From Streptomyces toyocaensis (lineage in GTDB: Bacteria > Actinomycetota > Actinomycetes > Streptomycetales > Streptomycetaceae), in assembly GCF_000725125.1 (NCBI RefSeq), contig NZ_JFCB01000034.1:1-64000 (forward strand): 64,000 nucleotides of DNA, read 5' to 3'. Each line of letters opens with the position of its first letter. Position 1 is the stretch's first letter. The position numbers and the translations under genes were made by a program. The notes below the pieces were generated by a model. That model did not search any database. It saw nothing but the letters and a program-made list of their open reading frames with translations, and was not told the DNA's origin. Below, in pieces: positions 26,302-35,174 of this stretch.

Positions 26302-27078
26302 CTACCGGCTGGGGCCGTACTTCCGTCCCGTCCGTGACGAGAGCCCGCCCAGCAGCCCCCGCGGGACCAGCTTCGCCGCTCCCATCAGCGCCTTGTACCG
26401 GGGGTCCGGGATCGACACCGTCTTGCCCCGGGCCAGGTCCGCCAGCGCCGCCGACGCGACCTTGTCCGCGTCCAGCCACATCCAGTTCGGGATGTTGTCC
26501 GTGCCCATCCCGGCCCGCTCGTGGAACTCGGTGCGCACGAAGCCGGGGCACAGTGCCATCAGGCGTACGCCGTGGCCCGCCAGGTCCACCGCCGCGCCCT
26601 GGGTGAACTGCACGACCCATGCCTTGGAGGCCCCGTACGTCCCGCGCGGCAGGAACGCGGCGGTCGAGGCGACGTTCACGACGCCTCCGCGCCCGCGCTC
26701 CCGCATCGCCTCCACCGCCGCCGACGTCAGCCGGAGCACCGCCTCGCAGTGCACCTTGAGCATCCTCATCTCGTCGGCCATGGGGACCTCGAGGTAGCGG
26801 CCCTTGTTGCCGAACCCGGCATTGTTGATCAGCAGGTCGACGGGGTTCTTGCGGTCACCGAGCCGGTCGGCCACCGACTCGATGCCCTTGTCCTGCGCCA
26901 GGTCGGCGGTCAGCACCTCCGCCTCGATGCCGTGGCGGTCGTGCAACTCGGTGGCCTGTTCGTGCAGCCGGCGCGTGTCGCGGGCCACCAGCACCAGGTC
27001 ATGTCCGTCGGCCGCCAGCCGCCGCGCGAACGCGGCACCGATCCCAGCCGTCGATCCCGTAATCAGAGCCGTTGTCAT
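26302..27078 (-). CDS. SDR-family NAD(P)-dependent oxidoreductase
   Basis: 258 residues, typical classical-SDR size. The cofactor motif 'ALITGSTAGIGAAFARRLA' (TGxxxGIG), 'LLINNAGFG' (NNAG) and the catalytic 'STAAFLPRGTYGASKAW' (Ser, then YxxxK) are complete. 'LCPGFVRTEFHE' fits the usual region after the active site. Substrate unknown; the C terminus (MGAAKLVPRGLL) suggests the DltE/short-chain acyl type. It is transcribed in the same direction as the MOSC and ester-cyclase genes. Confidence 0.93.
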   Translation of the reverse strand: MTTALITGSTAGIGAAFARRLAADGHDLVLVARDTRRLHEQATELHDRHGIEAEVLTADLAQDKGIESVADRLGDRKNPVDLLINNAGFGNKGRYLEVPMADEMRMLKVHCEAVLRLTSAAVEAMRERGRGGVVNVASTAAFLPRGTYGASKAWVVQFTQGAAVDLAGHGVRLMALCPGFVRTEFHERAGMGTDNIPNWMWLDADKVASAALADLARGKTVSIPDPRYKALMGAAKLVPRGLLGGLSSRTGRKYGPSR

Positions 27079-27140
27079 GACGCAAGAGTAGTTACCCGGA
27101 GGGGAGCCGTCCGCTCAGCGGGCGGTCCCACGGCGGGCCG

Positions 27141-27821
27141 TCAGGGCACCGGCCGCACCCCGTACTTCTCCACGTACGTCCGCGCGGCCGCGAGCTCCTC
27201 GGGATGCAGCGCCTCACCGGCCGCCAGGAGCCGGGGCAGCAGGGTCCGCTCGGTCGTCACCGCGCGGAACTGCAGCGCCACCGTCACCTCGTGGTCCGGC
27301 CGGTGCAGGATCCGTACCGCGTCGCCCGCGCGTATCTCACCGGGCCGGATCACGCGCAGGTACGCCCCCGGCGCGCCCCGCTCCGTGAACCGCTTCACCC
27401 AGCCCTTCTCACCCAGGTGGCCCTGGAAGGTGCGGCAGGGAATGCGCCCTGAGGTGATCTCCAGGACCACCTCGGGCCCGACGGCCCAGCGCTCGCCGAT
27501 CAGCGCGCCGGACACGTCGACGCCCTCCGTGGTGAGGTTCTCGCCGAACGAGCCGTTCGCCAGCGGGCGCCCCAGGGTCCGCTCCCACTCGTCGAGGTCC
27601 TCGCGGGCCACGGCGTAGACCGCCTGGTCGTCCCCGCCGTGATGCCGCGTCTCGCACACGGCGTCCCCCTCCAGACCGCTCGCGCCGAACCCCTTCGGCC
27701 CCGGCGCGGCGACCCGCACCGGTCCGTCGACGGGCCGCTTGTCGATGCCGGTCACGCCCTCGGGCTGGTCCGTGTACGGCACGGCCTTGGGCTGCCCCAG
27801 GTTCACAGACAGAAGCTTCAT
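27141..27821 (-). CDS. MOSC domain-containing protein
   Basis: 226 residues from ATG 27821 ('MKLLSVNLGQP'); a GTG three codons upstream is possible. MOSC domains carry or transfer sulphur bound to molybdenum cofactor or act in N-hydroxylated-compound reduction (YiiM type). The conserved 'DAVCETRHHGGDDQAVYAV', 'FGENLTTEG' and the presumed active Cys in 'SGRIPCRTFQGHLG' are present. It is divergent from a LysR regulator 90 bases away, which may control it. Confidence 0.92.
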   Translation of the reverse strand: MKLLSVNLGQPKAVPYTDQPEGVTGIDKRPVDGPVRVAAPGPKGFGASGLEGDAVCETRHHGGDDQAVYAVAREDLDEWERTLGRPLANGSFGENLTTEGVDVSGALIGERWAVGPEVVLEITSGRIPCRTFQGHLGEKGWVKRFTERGAPGAYLRVIRPGEIRAGDAVRILHRPDHEVTVALQFRAVTTERTLLPRLLAAGEALHPEELAAARTYVEKYGVRPVP

Positions 27822-27911
27822 GCGCCGCACGGTAGGCGAACGGCATCAAAGCGTCGACGCATTTTTCCGCCGTGGACCAAAGAACGGCTTATCGCTGGCT
27901 ATCCTGGAGGG

Positions 27912-28808
27912 GTGATCGAAGCCCGTCACCTCCGCGTGCTGCGCGCCGTCGCCACCACCGGTTCCTTCTCCGCGGCCGCCCGCGAACTGGGCTGCACCCA
28001 GCCGGCCGTCAGTCAGCAGATGAAGGCCCTGGAGGCGTCCGTCGGTACGCCCCTGCTCGTCCGCACCGGCCGCGAGATGCGCCTGACCCAGGCGGGCGAG
28101 GCGCTGGTGCGGCACGCCGCGGGAATCATCGCCGGGCTCACCGCGGCCGAGGAGGAGGTCGCCGCGATCACGGGACTGCGCGCCGGCCGGGTCCGGCTCG
28201 TCTCCTTCCCCAGCGGCAGCTCCACGCTCGTCCCGGCGGCTCTCGCCGCCCTGCGCGACGCCCACCCGGGCACCCGCGTCTCGCTGGAGGAGGCCGAGCC
28301 GCCCCGGTCGGTGGAGATGCTGCGCGAGGGCGACTGCGACGTGGCCCTCGCCTTCCGGTACGAGGGGGCGGCGGGCGCCGAGGAGTGGGACGACCTCGTC
28401 GTACGGCCGCTGCTGTCGGACCGGCTGGTGGGTCTCGTGCCCGAACGGCACCGGCTGGCCCGCGCGGAGTCCGTCGCCATCGGGGAACTCGCCGACGAGC
28501 CGTGGATCGCGGGCTGCCCGCGCTGCCGGGGGCAGTTGGTGGAGGTGTGCGAGGCGGCCGGCTTCACGCCGCGCATCGACTTCGCGACCGACGACTACCC
28601 GGCGGTCGCCGGACTGGTGGGTGCCGGACTCGGGGTCGCGGTCCTGCCCCAGCTGGCCGTCGAGTCCGTGCGGCCGCGAGGCGTGCGCACCGTGGCGCTG
28701 GAGCCCGCCGTGCGGCGGGAGATCGTCGCGCTCACCCTTCCGGACCTCGCCCAGGTGCCCGCGGTCACCGCGACGCTGGAGAAGCTGGCGGCTGCCGCGG
28801 TGCGGTGA
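27912..28808 (+). CDS. LysR-family transcriptional regulator
   Basis: 298 residues from GTG 27912, directly after GGAGGGG. The N-terminal winged HTH (about 1-60, 'HLRVLRAVATTGSFSAAARE', 'CTQPAVSQQMKALE') is followed by a type 2 periplasmic-binding-like effector domain (about 85-290). 'PRCRGQLVEVCEAAGFTPRI' and 'VAGLVGAGLGVAVLPQL' are typical. It is divergent from the MOSC gene and probably autoregulated from the shared 90-base region. Confidence 0.93.
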   Translation: MIEARHLRVLRAVATTGSFSAAARELGCTQPAVSQQMKALEASVGTPLLVRTGREMRLTQAGEALVRHAAGIIAGLTAAEEEVAAITGLRAGRVRLVSFPSGSSTLVPAALAALRDAHPGTRVSLEEAEPPRSVEMLREGDCDVALAFRYEGAAGAEEWDDLVVRPLLSDRLVGLVPERHRLARAESVAIGELADEPWIAGCPRCRGQLVEVCEAAGFTPRIDFATDDYPAVAGLVGAGLGVAVLPQLAVESVRPRGVRTVALEPAVRREIVALTLPDLAQVPAVTATLEKLAAAAVR

Positions 28809-28845
28809 CACCACCCCCGGCGACAGCTCCCCGATGACAGAACAA

Positions 28846-28863
28846 GGGCACGCGTGCGTGCCC
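28846..28863. terminator. Short hairpin between lysR and whiD
   Basis: GGGCACGC-GT-GCGTGCCC, an 8-bp perfect stem between two convergent genes. It could terminate either; weaker than other terminators in the window. Confidence 0.5.
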
Positions 28864-28887
28864 CATGGTTGTTGAAGAAACGTTCCT

Positions 28888-29220
28888 TCAGTTGTTCGAG
28901 GCGGTGGTGTGCCCGCCGCCGGCCGATGCCGACACCAGCCGGTTGCGCGCCCGCCCCATCAGCTCTTCGCGCTCGTCCTCGGTCAGACCGCCCCACACGC
29001 CGTACGGCTCGCGAACCGCCAGCGCGTGTGCGGCGCACTCGGCGCGCACCGGGCACCTCATGCAGACCTCTTTGGCCGAGTTCTCGCGAGCGCTTCGAGC
29101 CGCACCACGCTCACCCTCGGGGTGGAAGAAGAGCGAGCTGTCCACCCCGCGGCAGGCAGCCAGGAGCTGCCAGTCCCACAGGTCCGCGTTCGGTCCGGGA
29201 AGGCGGGAGAAATCTGCCAT
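28888..29220 (-). CDS. whiD: WhiB-family Fe-S regulator WhiD (sporulation)
   Basis: 110 residues. The four Cys that hold the [4Fe-4S] cluster are Cys23 ('LLAACRG'), Cys53 and Cys56 ('VCMRCPV') and Cys62 ('AECAAH'); the turn 'GVWGG' (74-78) and the basic C-terminal 'EDEREELMGRARNRLV' are present. The sequence and its position divergent from bldM identify WhiD, needed for late sporulation septation and spore maturation in S. coelicolor. ATG 29220 follows AAGGGG by 7 bases. WhiB-type proteins act with the principal sigma factor. Confidence 0.94.
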   Translation of the reverse strand: MADFSRLPGPNADLWDWQLLAACRGVDSSLFFHPEGERGAARSARENSAKEVCMRCPVRAECAAHALAVREPYGVWGGLTEDEREELMGRARNRLVSASAGGGHTTASNN

Positions 29221-29599
29221 TGCGTGACCCCTTGTAGCCGTTCTGGGCGGATCCGGTGTCCACGACCGTACAACTACGATCCAAGGAGATGAAAATATGA
29301 CTCATTGCGAATCTAGCCCCGGACACCATCAAAGGGGAAGAAAAGGGTCTGAATGGGGCACGGCTGTGGTGAAAGTTCGAAGGTCCGTCGCGCATGTCTG
29401 CACCGTGAACACCTCCTCACGTAGAGTGCCGAAGACTGCAGACGGCCCCGTAACCCTTTCGAGTGACCGTCGTTGAGAGTGCGAGGCGGTTGAAAGAACA
29501 AGCGCTCGGGCGGGCGTCCGAGACGGTCGACCGCACAGGTGACGATTTCGTACCAGCCTGGAGGCTCAAGGTGACGCGCATCAGCTGCGGAGGGCGGCC
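29221..29599. promoter_or_regulatory. Shared whiD-bldM regulatory region
   Basis: A 379-base divergent region, AT-richer around 29280-29345 than anything nearby. It contains the bldM promoter (29449-29476) and presumably the whiD promoter. AT-rich tracts here could bind developmental regulators such as BldC, but I could not define sites. Confidence 0.7.
29449..29476 (+). promoter_or_regulatory. Sigma-BldN-type promoter of bldM
   Basis: CGTAAC (29449-29454) and CGTTGA (29471-29476) with a 16-base spacer match the published sigma-BldN consensus exactly. The initiation site would be about 120 bases upstream of the bldM start. Confidence 0.88.
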
Positions 29600-30211
29600 A
29601 TGACTTCCGTCCTCGTCTGCGACGACTCCCCGCTTGCCCGAGAGGCGCTCCGCCGCGCGGTCGCGACCGTGCCCGGCGTCGAGCGCGTGACGACGGCGGC
29701 CAACGGCGAGGAAGTCCTCCGCCGCTGGGGTGCCGACCGCTCGGATCTGATTCTGATGGACGTACGCATGCCCGGCCTGGGCGGCGTCGAGACGGTCCGC
29801 CGGCTGCTGTCCGCCGACCCGGGAGCGCGCATCATCATGCTCACCGTCGCCGAGGACCTCGACGGCGTGGCGCTCGCGGTGGCCGCCGGTGCGCGCGGCT
29901 ACCTCCACAAGGACGCCTCCCGCGCGGAGCTGCGCGCCACGGTCACGCAGGCGCTCGCCGACCCGACCTGGCGGCTCGCCCCGCGCCGGCTGCGCTCGGC
30001 CGAGATGGGCGCTGCGCCCACGCTCACGGCGCGTGAGATCCAGGTGCTCGAAGGTATGAGCCACGGTCGCTCGAACGCCGAGATCGGCCGCGAGCTGTTC
30101 CTCTCCGAGGACACGGTGAAGACGCACGCGCGACGGCTGTTCAAGAAGCTCGGCGCCTCCGACCGGGCCCACGCGGTGGCGCTCGGGTTCCGGTGGGGCC
30201 TCGTGCGCTAG
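29600..30211 (+). CDS. bldM: Response regulator BldM (development)
   Basis: 203 residues, ATG 29600 after GCGGAGGG. The receiver domain (1-115) keeps Asp54 ('LILMDVRMPG') and Lys103, and a LuxR/GerE HTH follows (about 138-200, 'LTAREIQVLEGMSHGRSNAE', 'EDTVKTHARRLFKKL'). BldM is an orphan, atypical response regulator that controls aerial-growth genes as a homodimer and later genes with WhiI; phosphorylation is not considered essential. No kinase gene is adjacent, as expected. Expressed from the sigma-BldN promoter upstream. Confidence 0.95.
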   Translation: MTSVLVCDDSPLAREALRRAVATVPGVERVTTAANGEEVLRRWGADRSDLILMDVRMPGLGGVETVRRLLSADPGARIIMLTVAEDLDGVALAVAAGARGYLHKDASRAELRATVTQALADPTWRLAPRRLRSAEMGAAPTLTAREIQVLEGMSHGRSNAEIGRELFLSEDTVKTHARRLFKKLGASDRAHAVALGFRWGLVR

Positions 30212-30234
30212 GGCCCGTCCCTCGGACCGGGCCC
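30211..30234 (+). terminator. Hairpin directly after bldM
   Basis: GGGCCCGTCC (30211-30220) pairs with GGACCGGGCCC (30224-30234) with one bulged C; starts at the last base of the bldM stop. Confidence 0.6.
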
Positions 30235-31036
30235 GATGCGGCGTACGGCCTCGGGGCCGGACCGGCGAACGGGGGCACACCCCCGCCCCCGGCCGGGACC
30301 GGGTCGCGGGCGGCGCCGGAAACGCGTGGGTGCCACGGGCGCGCGGTGACGCGGGTGTGTTCCGCGCGGCGCGCCACGGTGCGGGCCCGTGCCCCGCGGC
30401 GCGCCACGACGCGGGTCCATGCCCTGCGGCACCCGGCGACGCGCGTGCGTGGATGCCGCGGCTCGGGTGCTGGCGCGGGCGCGTGGGGCGGCGCGGTGCT
30501 TACCGCGGGTGACCGGTTCTTCCTCGGGTGCGGCGGCGTGCAGAGCTGGACGCCGCCCCTGACCACGTGCGCTGCGCCTGCCAGTTCCCGGGTCGGGGTT
30601 CGTGACCACGGCGACGCGGGTGCCGCGCCTCCCGCCGTGTGCGCCGCGGACGCCGGGCTGCCGCAGCCGTACGGCACGGCAGACGTCCCGGTGCCGCCCG
30701 CACGGGGCGCTCCCGAGGCCGTCGGCACGCGCGCGTGCCGCCACGGGGCCGGCGCCGCGGGTGCCCGCGTGGCGAACGGGCACCGAGCGCGGTGCGGGCG
30801 GCGCGTCCGGCCCGCGGCCGCGCGGGACGCGGCACCCGCCGGCGCCGGACGGAATCGGGCGGCAGGTGCCGACGCGCTCCGCGAACCTCGCGGGAACGGC
30901 GCCGAAACCCAGTCCCACCAGGGCATCCGCGGTGACCGGGGGATGCCCGCTGCTGGTTTCCCCGCGGATGACGCATCCTTGAGGTGTGGAGTTCCTCGGG
31001 GACGAGTCGGTCGAGCGGAAGGGGAGGGCGCAGGGT
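30235..31036. other. Long GC-rich region before shbA, with tandem repeats
   Basis: About 800 bases with no gene I accept. Open frames on both strands are Arg/Ala/Pro/Gly-rich. It contains a four-unit 30-bp repeat at 30348-30467. Third-position patterns do not favour any frame. The right end should hold the shbA promoter. Confidence 0.55.
30348..30467. repeat. Imperfect 30-bp tandem repeat, four units
   Basis: Units begin at 30348, 30378, 30408 and 30438. Units 1 and 2 share the last 13 bases (CGGCGCGCCAC end); units 1, 3 and 4 begin GACGCG(G/C)GTG-like. A 30-base period equals ten codons, but no frame is supported. Confidence 0.75.
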
Positions 31037-31714
31037 ATGAGTTCCGGCGCGCCTGCTCATAACGCTTCGGTGCACAACCAGGGACACGGTGCCGCGGACC
31101 CGACGTCCGCAAGGCACCATGGACCGATGCGCGACGACGAGGCGGGCACTGCCCACGGGGCGATCGGTGCGCTCGTCCACCGCGCGGTCGACGGAGACGC
31201 GCAGGCCACGCACGATCTGCTCGCCCACGTCCACCCCCTGGCCCTGCGGTACTGCCGCACCCGCCTGTCCCGGCTGCCCGGCGACGCCCGGCACTTCGTC
31301 GAGGACCTCGCCCAGGAGGTCTGCGTCGCGGTGCTGCTCGCACTGCCCCGCTACAAGGACACCGGCCGTCCCTTCGAGGCGTTCATCTTCGCCATCGCCT
31401 CCCACAAGGTCGCCGACCTCCAGCGCGCGGCGATGCGCCACCCCGGCTCGACCGCCGTGCCCTCCGACGAGATGCCCGAGCGCCCCGACGACTCCCTCGG
31501 CCCCGAGGAGCGCGCCCTGCTCAGCAGCGACGCCGAATGGGCCAAGAAACTGCTGGCCAGCCTGCCCGAGAACCAGCGGGAACTGATCCTGCTGCGCATC
31601 GCGGTGGGGCTCACGGCGGAGGAGACCGGGCAGATGTTGGGAATGTCACCCGGCGCCGTCCGGGTGGCCCAGCACCGCGCGCTGAGCCGGCTGCGTGCCC
31701 TGGCGGAGCAGTAA
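31037..31714 (+). CDS. shbA: ECF sigma factor ShbA (SigD-like)
   Basis: 225 residues from ATG 31037, chosen for GGAGGG 8 bases upstream; GTG 30986 and the ATG at 31127 are alternatives. Region sigma2 ('LALRYCRTRLSRLPGDARHF', 'VEDLAQEVCVAVLLALPRYK', 'PFEAFIFAIASHKVADLQRA') and sigma4 ('LPENQRELILLRIAVGLTAE', 'TGQMLGMSPGAVRVAQHRAL') are intact. In S. griseus ShbA drives transcription of hrdB, the principal sigma-factor gene. Its place between bldM and guaB matches the conserved locus. No anti-sigma gene is adjacent. Confidence 0.88.
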   Translation: MSSGAPAHNASVHNQGHGAADPTSARHHGPMRDDEAGTAHGAIGALVHRAVDGDAQATHDLLAHVHPLALRYCRTRLSRLPGDARHFVEDLAQEVCVAVLLALPRYKDTGRPFEAFIFAIASHKVADLQRAAMRHPGSTAVPSDEMPERPDDSLGPEERALLSSDAEWAKKLLASLPENQRELILLRIAVGLTAEETGQMLGMSPGAVRVAQHRALSRLRALAEQ

Positions 31715-31874
31715 CCCCCGCCGTCGCGCCGCCGCTTCGGCACATGAACGGACGATCAGTCGCTCCCGTACGAACATACGAAGCCAGGAGCCGTGCGGAA
31801 CCGTGGAATGAGACACCCGCGCTTCCCGTTAGCATGGACATCCGCACCGATCAAGGCCATTTGGGGAAGGTGTC

Positions 31875-33380
31875 ATGACTGCCAACGTCGACGGAGTGCC
31901 CGGAAAATTCGCGACACTCGGGCTGACCTACGACGACGTGCTGCTGCTGCCGGGCCCGTCGGACATGGCACCCGACGAGATCGACACCGCCTCGTACGTC
32001 TCCAGGAACGTGCGGGTCAACATCCCGCTGCTGTCCGCCGCCATGGACAAGGTGACCGAATCCCGCATGGCGATCGCGATGGCCCGTCAGGGCGGCGTCG
32101 GCGTCCTGCACCGCAACCTGTCCATCGAGGACCAGGCCAACCAGGTCGACCTGGTGAAGCGCTCCGAGTCGGGGATGGTCACCGACCCCATCACCATCCA
32201 CCCGGACGCCACGCTCGCCGAGGCGGACGCCCTGTGCGCCAAGTTCCGCATCAGCGGTGTCCCGGTCACCGACGGCAACAAGAAGCTGCTCGGCATCGTC
32301 ACCAACCGTGACATGGCCTTCGAGACCGACCGCTCCCGCCAGGTGCGCGAGGTCATGACGCCCATGCCGCTGGTCACCGGCAAGGTCGGCATCTCCGGCC
32401 CGGACGCCATGGAGCTGCTGCGCCGCCACAAGATCGAGAAGCTCCCGCTGGTCGACGACCAGGGCATCCTCAAGGGCCTGATCACGGTCAAGGACTTCGT
32501 GAAGGCCGAGCAGTACCCCAACGCCGCCAAGGACGCCGAGGGACGGCTGCTGGTCGGTGCCGCGGTCGGTGTCGCCGGTGACGCGTTCGAGCGCGCCCAG
32601 GCCCTGGTCGAGGCGGGTGTCGACTTCATCGTCGTCGACACCGCGCACGGTCACTCCCGGCTGGTCGGCGACATGGTCGCCAAGATCAAGTCGAACTCCA
32701 CCGGCGTCGACGTCATCGGCGGCAACATCGCCACGCGCGACGGCGCCAAGGCCCTCGTCGACGCGGGCTGCGACGGCATCAAGGTCGGTGTCGGCCCCGG
32801 CTCCATCTGCACCACGCGCGTCGTCGCCGGCGTGGGCGTCCCGCAGGTCACCGCGATCTACGAGGCCGCGCTGGCCGCCAAGGAGGCCGGGGTCCCGGTC
32901 ATCGGCGACGGCGGCCTGCAGTACTCCGGCGACATCGCCAAGGCCCTCGTCGCGGGCGCCGACACGGTGATGCTGGGCTCGCTCCTCGCGGGCTGCGAGG
33001 AGTCCCCGGGCGAGCTGATGTTCATCAACGGCAAGCAGTTCAAGTCGTACCGCGGCATGGGCTCGCTCGGCGCCATGCAGACCCGCGGCGACCGCAAGTC
33101 GTTCTCCAAGGACCGGTACTTCCAGGAGGGCGTCGCCTCCGACGAGCAGCTCGTGCCCGAGGGAATCGAGGGCCAGGTGCCCTACCGCGGCCCGCTCTCC
33201 TCTGTCGTCCACCAGCTGGTCGGCGGCCTGCGCCAGTCGATGTTCTACGTCGGCGGCCGTACCGTGCCCGAGCTCCAGGACAACGGGCGCTTCGTGCGCA
33301 TCACCTCCGCGGGCCTCAAGGAGAGCCACCCGCACGACATCCAGATGACGGTCGAGGCGCCGAACTACAGCCGCGCGTAG
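31875..33380 (+). CDS. guaB: Inosine-5'-monophosphate dehydrogenase
   Basis: 501 residues. Converts IMP to XMP with NAD+, the rate-limiting step to GMP. The TIM barrel starts 'LTYDDVLLLPG', is interrupted by two CBS domains (about 98-215) and contains the active-site loop 'GVGPGSICTTRVVAGVG' with catalytic Cys312, then 'GDGGLQYSGDIAKAL', the flap 'GSLGAMQTR' and 'EGIEGQVPYRG'. ATG 31875 follows GGGGAAGGTG. It acts with guaA at 55188 and lies 128 bases upstream of the paralogue guaB3. Confidence 0.98.
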   Translation: MTANVDGVPGKFATLGLTYDDVLLLPGPSDMAPDEIDTASYVSRNVRVNIPLLSAAMDKVTESRMAIAMARQGGVGVLHRNLSIEDQANQVDLVKRSESGMVTDPITIHPDATLAEADALCAKFRISGVPVTDGNKKLLGIVTNRDMAFETDRSRQVREVMTPMPLVTGKVGISGPDAMELLRRHKIEKLPLVDDQGILKGLITVKDFVKAEQYPNAAKDAEGRLLVGAAVGVAGDAFERAQALVEAGVDFIVVDTAHGHSRLVGDMVAKIKSNSTGVDVIGGNIATRDGAKALVDAGCDGIKVGVGPGSICTTRVVAGVGVPQVTAIYEAALAAKEAGVPVIGDGGLQYSGDIAKALVAGADTVMLGSLLAGCEESPGELMFINGKQFKSYRGMGSLGAMQTRGDRKSFSKDRYFQEGVASDEQLVPEGIEGQVPYRGPLSSVVHQLVGGLRQSMFYVGGRTVPELQDNGRFVRITSAGLKESHPHDIQMTVEAPNYSRA

Positions 33381-33392
33381 ACGGCGGGCTCC

Positions 33393-33430
33393 GGCGAGGG
33401 CGGCTCCGGATTGCCCGGGCCGCCCTCGCC
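33393..33430 (+). terminator. Terminator after guaB
   Basis: A 12-bp perfect stem GGCGAGGGCGGC (33393-33404) / GCCGCCCTCGCC (33419-33430) with a 14-base loop, 12 bases after the guaB stop. Confidence 0.78.
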
Positions 33431-33508
33431 GTATGTCCGGGGCGGTGGGCGCCGTGCTCGTCGGGGATACTGGAAGGCGCTGCAACGCATCAGGGAAAGG
33501 CCACAGAC

Positions 33509-34633
33509 GTGACTGAGATCGAGATCGGGCGCGGCAAGCGCGGCCGCCGGGCGTACGCCTTCGACGACATCGCCGTCGTCCCCAGCCGCCGTACGCGGGA
33601 CCCGAAGGAGGTCTCGATCGCCTGGCAGATCGACGCCTACCGCTTCGAGCTGCCGTTCCTGGCCGCTCCGATGGACTCGGTCGTCTCGCCCGCCACGGCG
33701 ATCCGCATCGGTGAGCTCGGCGGCCTCGGCGTGCTGAACCTCGAGGGCCTGTGGACGCGCTACGAGGACCCGCAGCCGCTGCTGGACGAGATCGTCGGCC
33801 TGCCCGCCGAGGCGGCCACCCGTCGCCTCCAGGAGATCTACGCCGCCCCCATCAAGGAGGAGCTGATCGGGCAGCGCATCAAGGAGGTGCGCGACTCGGG
33901 CGTGGTCACCGCCGCCGCGCTCTCCCCGCAGCGCACCGCCCAGTTCTCCAAGGCCGTCGTCGACGCGGGTGTGGACATCTTCGTCATCCGCGGTACGACG
34001 GTCTCGGCGGAGCACGTCTCCGGCTCGCACGAGCCGCTGAACCTGAAGCAGTTCATCTACGAGCTCGACGTCCCGGTGATCGTCGGCGGCTGCGCCACCT
34101 ACACGGCGGCCCTGCACCTCATGCGCACCGGCGCGGCGGGCGTCCTGGTCGGCTTCGGCGGCGGTGCCGCGCACACCACGCGCAACGTGCTGGGCATCCA
34201 GGTGCCGATGGCCACCGCGGTCGCCGACGTGGCCGCCGCCCGCCGTGACTACATGGACGAGTCCGGCGGCCGGTACGTGCACGTCATCGCGGACGGCGGT
34301 GTCGGCTGGTCCGGCGACCTGCCCAAGGCGATCGCCTGCGGCGCGGACTCGGTCATGATGGGCTCCCCGCTGGCCCGCGCGACGGACGGTCCGGGCCGGG
34401 GCAACCACTGGGGAATGGAGGCCGTCAACGAGGAGCTGCCGCGCGGCCAGAAGGTCGACCTCGGCACGGTGGGCACGCTGGAGGAGATCCTCACCGGCCC
34501 GTCCCACACGCCCGACGGCTCGATGAACCTCTTCGGCGCCCTGCGCCGCGCGATGGCCACCACCGGCTACAGCGAGCTGAAGGAGTTCCAGCGCGTCGAG
34601 GTGACGGTGGCGGACTCGCAGCACCGGCGGTAG
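33509..34633 (+). CDS. guaB3: GuaB3-family IMP dehydrogenase-related protein
   Basis: 374 residues without CBS domains, GTG start 33509. It has the IMPDH barrel start 'RRAYAFDDIAVVPSRRTRDP' and 'DGGVGWSGDLPKAIACGADS', but the active-site loop reads 'GGGAAHTTRNVLG' (217-229): His222 stands where GuaB has its catalytic Cys. GuaB3 proteins are conserved beside guaB in actinobacteria; cyanobacterial members are active IMPDHs, so the missing Cys makes the activity of this one uncertain. It has its own terminator and a gap from guaB, so it may be separately transcribed. Confidence 0.93.
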   Translation: MTEIEIGRGKRGRRAYAFDDIAVVPSRRTRDPKEVSIAWQIDAYRFELPFLAAPMDSVVSPATAIRIGELGGLGVLNLEGLWTRYEDPQPLLDEIVGLPAEAATRRLQEIYAAPIKEELIGQRIKEVRDSGVVTAAALSPQRTAQFSKAVVDAGVDIFVIRGTTVSAEHVSGSHEPLNLKQFIYELDVPVIVGGCATYTAALHLMRTGAAGVLVGFGGGAAHTTRNVLGIQVPMATAVADVAAARRDYMDESGGRYVHVIADGGVGWSGDLPKAIACGADSVMMGSPLARATDGPGRGNHWGMEAVNEELPRGQKVDLGTVGTLEEILTGPSHTPDGSMNLFGALRRAMATTGYSELKEFQRVEVTVADSQHRR

Positions 34634-34656
34634 GGCCCGCGGGCTTCCGTACGGCG

Positions 34657-34698
34657 CGGAAGGGGCCGGTCACCTGCTGAGGTGACCGGCCCCTTCCG
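34657..34698 (+). terminator. Terminator after guaB3
   Basis: A 19-bp perfect stem (34657-34675 / 34680-34698) with loop GCTG, 23 bases after the guaB3 stop. Confidence 0.88.
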
Positions 34699-35174
34699 TG
34701 TGCGCGGGGGCGCCCGTGGCAGTCGGGGGGCGCACGGTTGTCCTCAGGCCCGATCTGCGCCGGCCCACCCGTGTGAGGTCGCTAGTGTCCTCGACGGCGC
34801 CCAGTTCTTCTGGGAGCCCCCTTCCAAGGACATGGTCCGGGCCCCGCCCTCGGGGCCCGGCCCGATTCCGACGGACCGTCCACCGGGCTACTGGGCGGTG
34901 TCGTGGAAGGGGGCACCCATGGGACGCCACCGCAAGCCCACTCGCTGGGATCGGATCCGTCTGTGGACGGTGAAGTGCCGGAGGAGGTGGATCTTGCGGA
35001 TTTTCGGATGGGGAGCGGCCGCCCCCAGAAGAAGTAGGGGCGGACACCCGTGCATCATCCCGGAGCCTGCCGCAGTGCCCCCTGAGGTGGGCTCCACCTG
35101 TTGTCCACCGTACCGGCGCGGCGCCCCGCCCACCAGGAACCCCCGTGGCACGGAGCCCCTCCGCGCGCCCCCTC
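34699..35174. other. Intergenic region between guaB3 and the nucleotide-sugar dehydrogenase homologue
   Basis: About 475 bases. One plus-strand frame from ATG 34919 starts with a plausible basic peptide ('MGRHRKPTRWDRIRLWTVKC' then 'RRRWILRIFGW') but then runs on as Pro/Arg-rich sequence into the antisense of the next gene. A short amphipathic peptide cannot be excluded. Nothing else seen. Confidence 0.4.

Noticed and set aside
30193..31062. 289-codon plus-strand and 400-codon minus-strand frames before shbA
   Set aside because: Ala/Gly/Arg/Pro-rich, no motifs, no sensible start; third-position G+C bias does not favour either strand.
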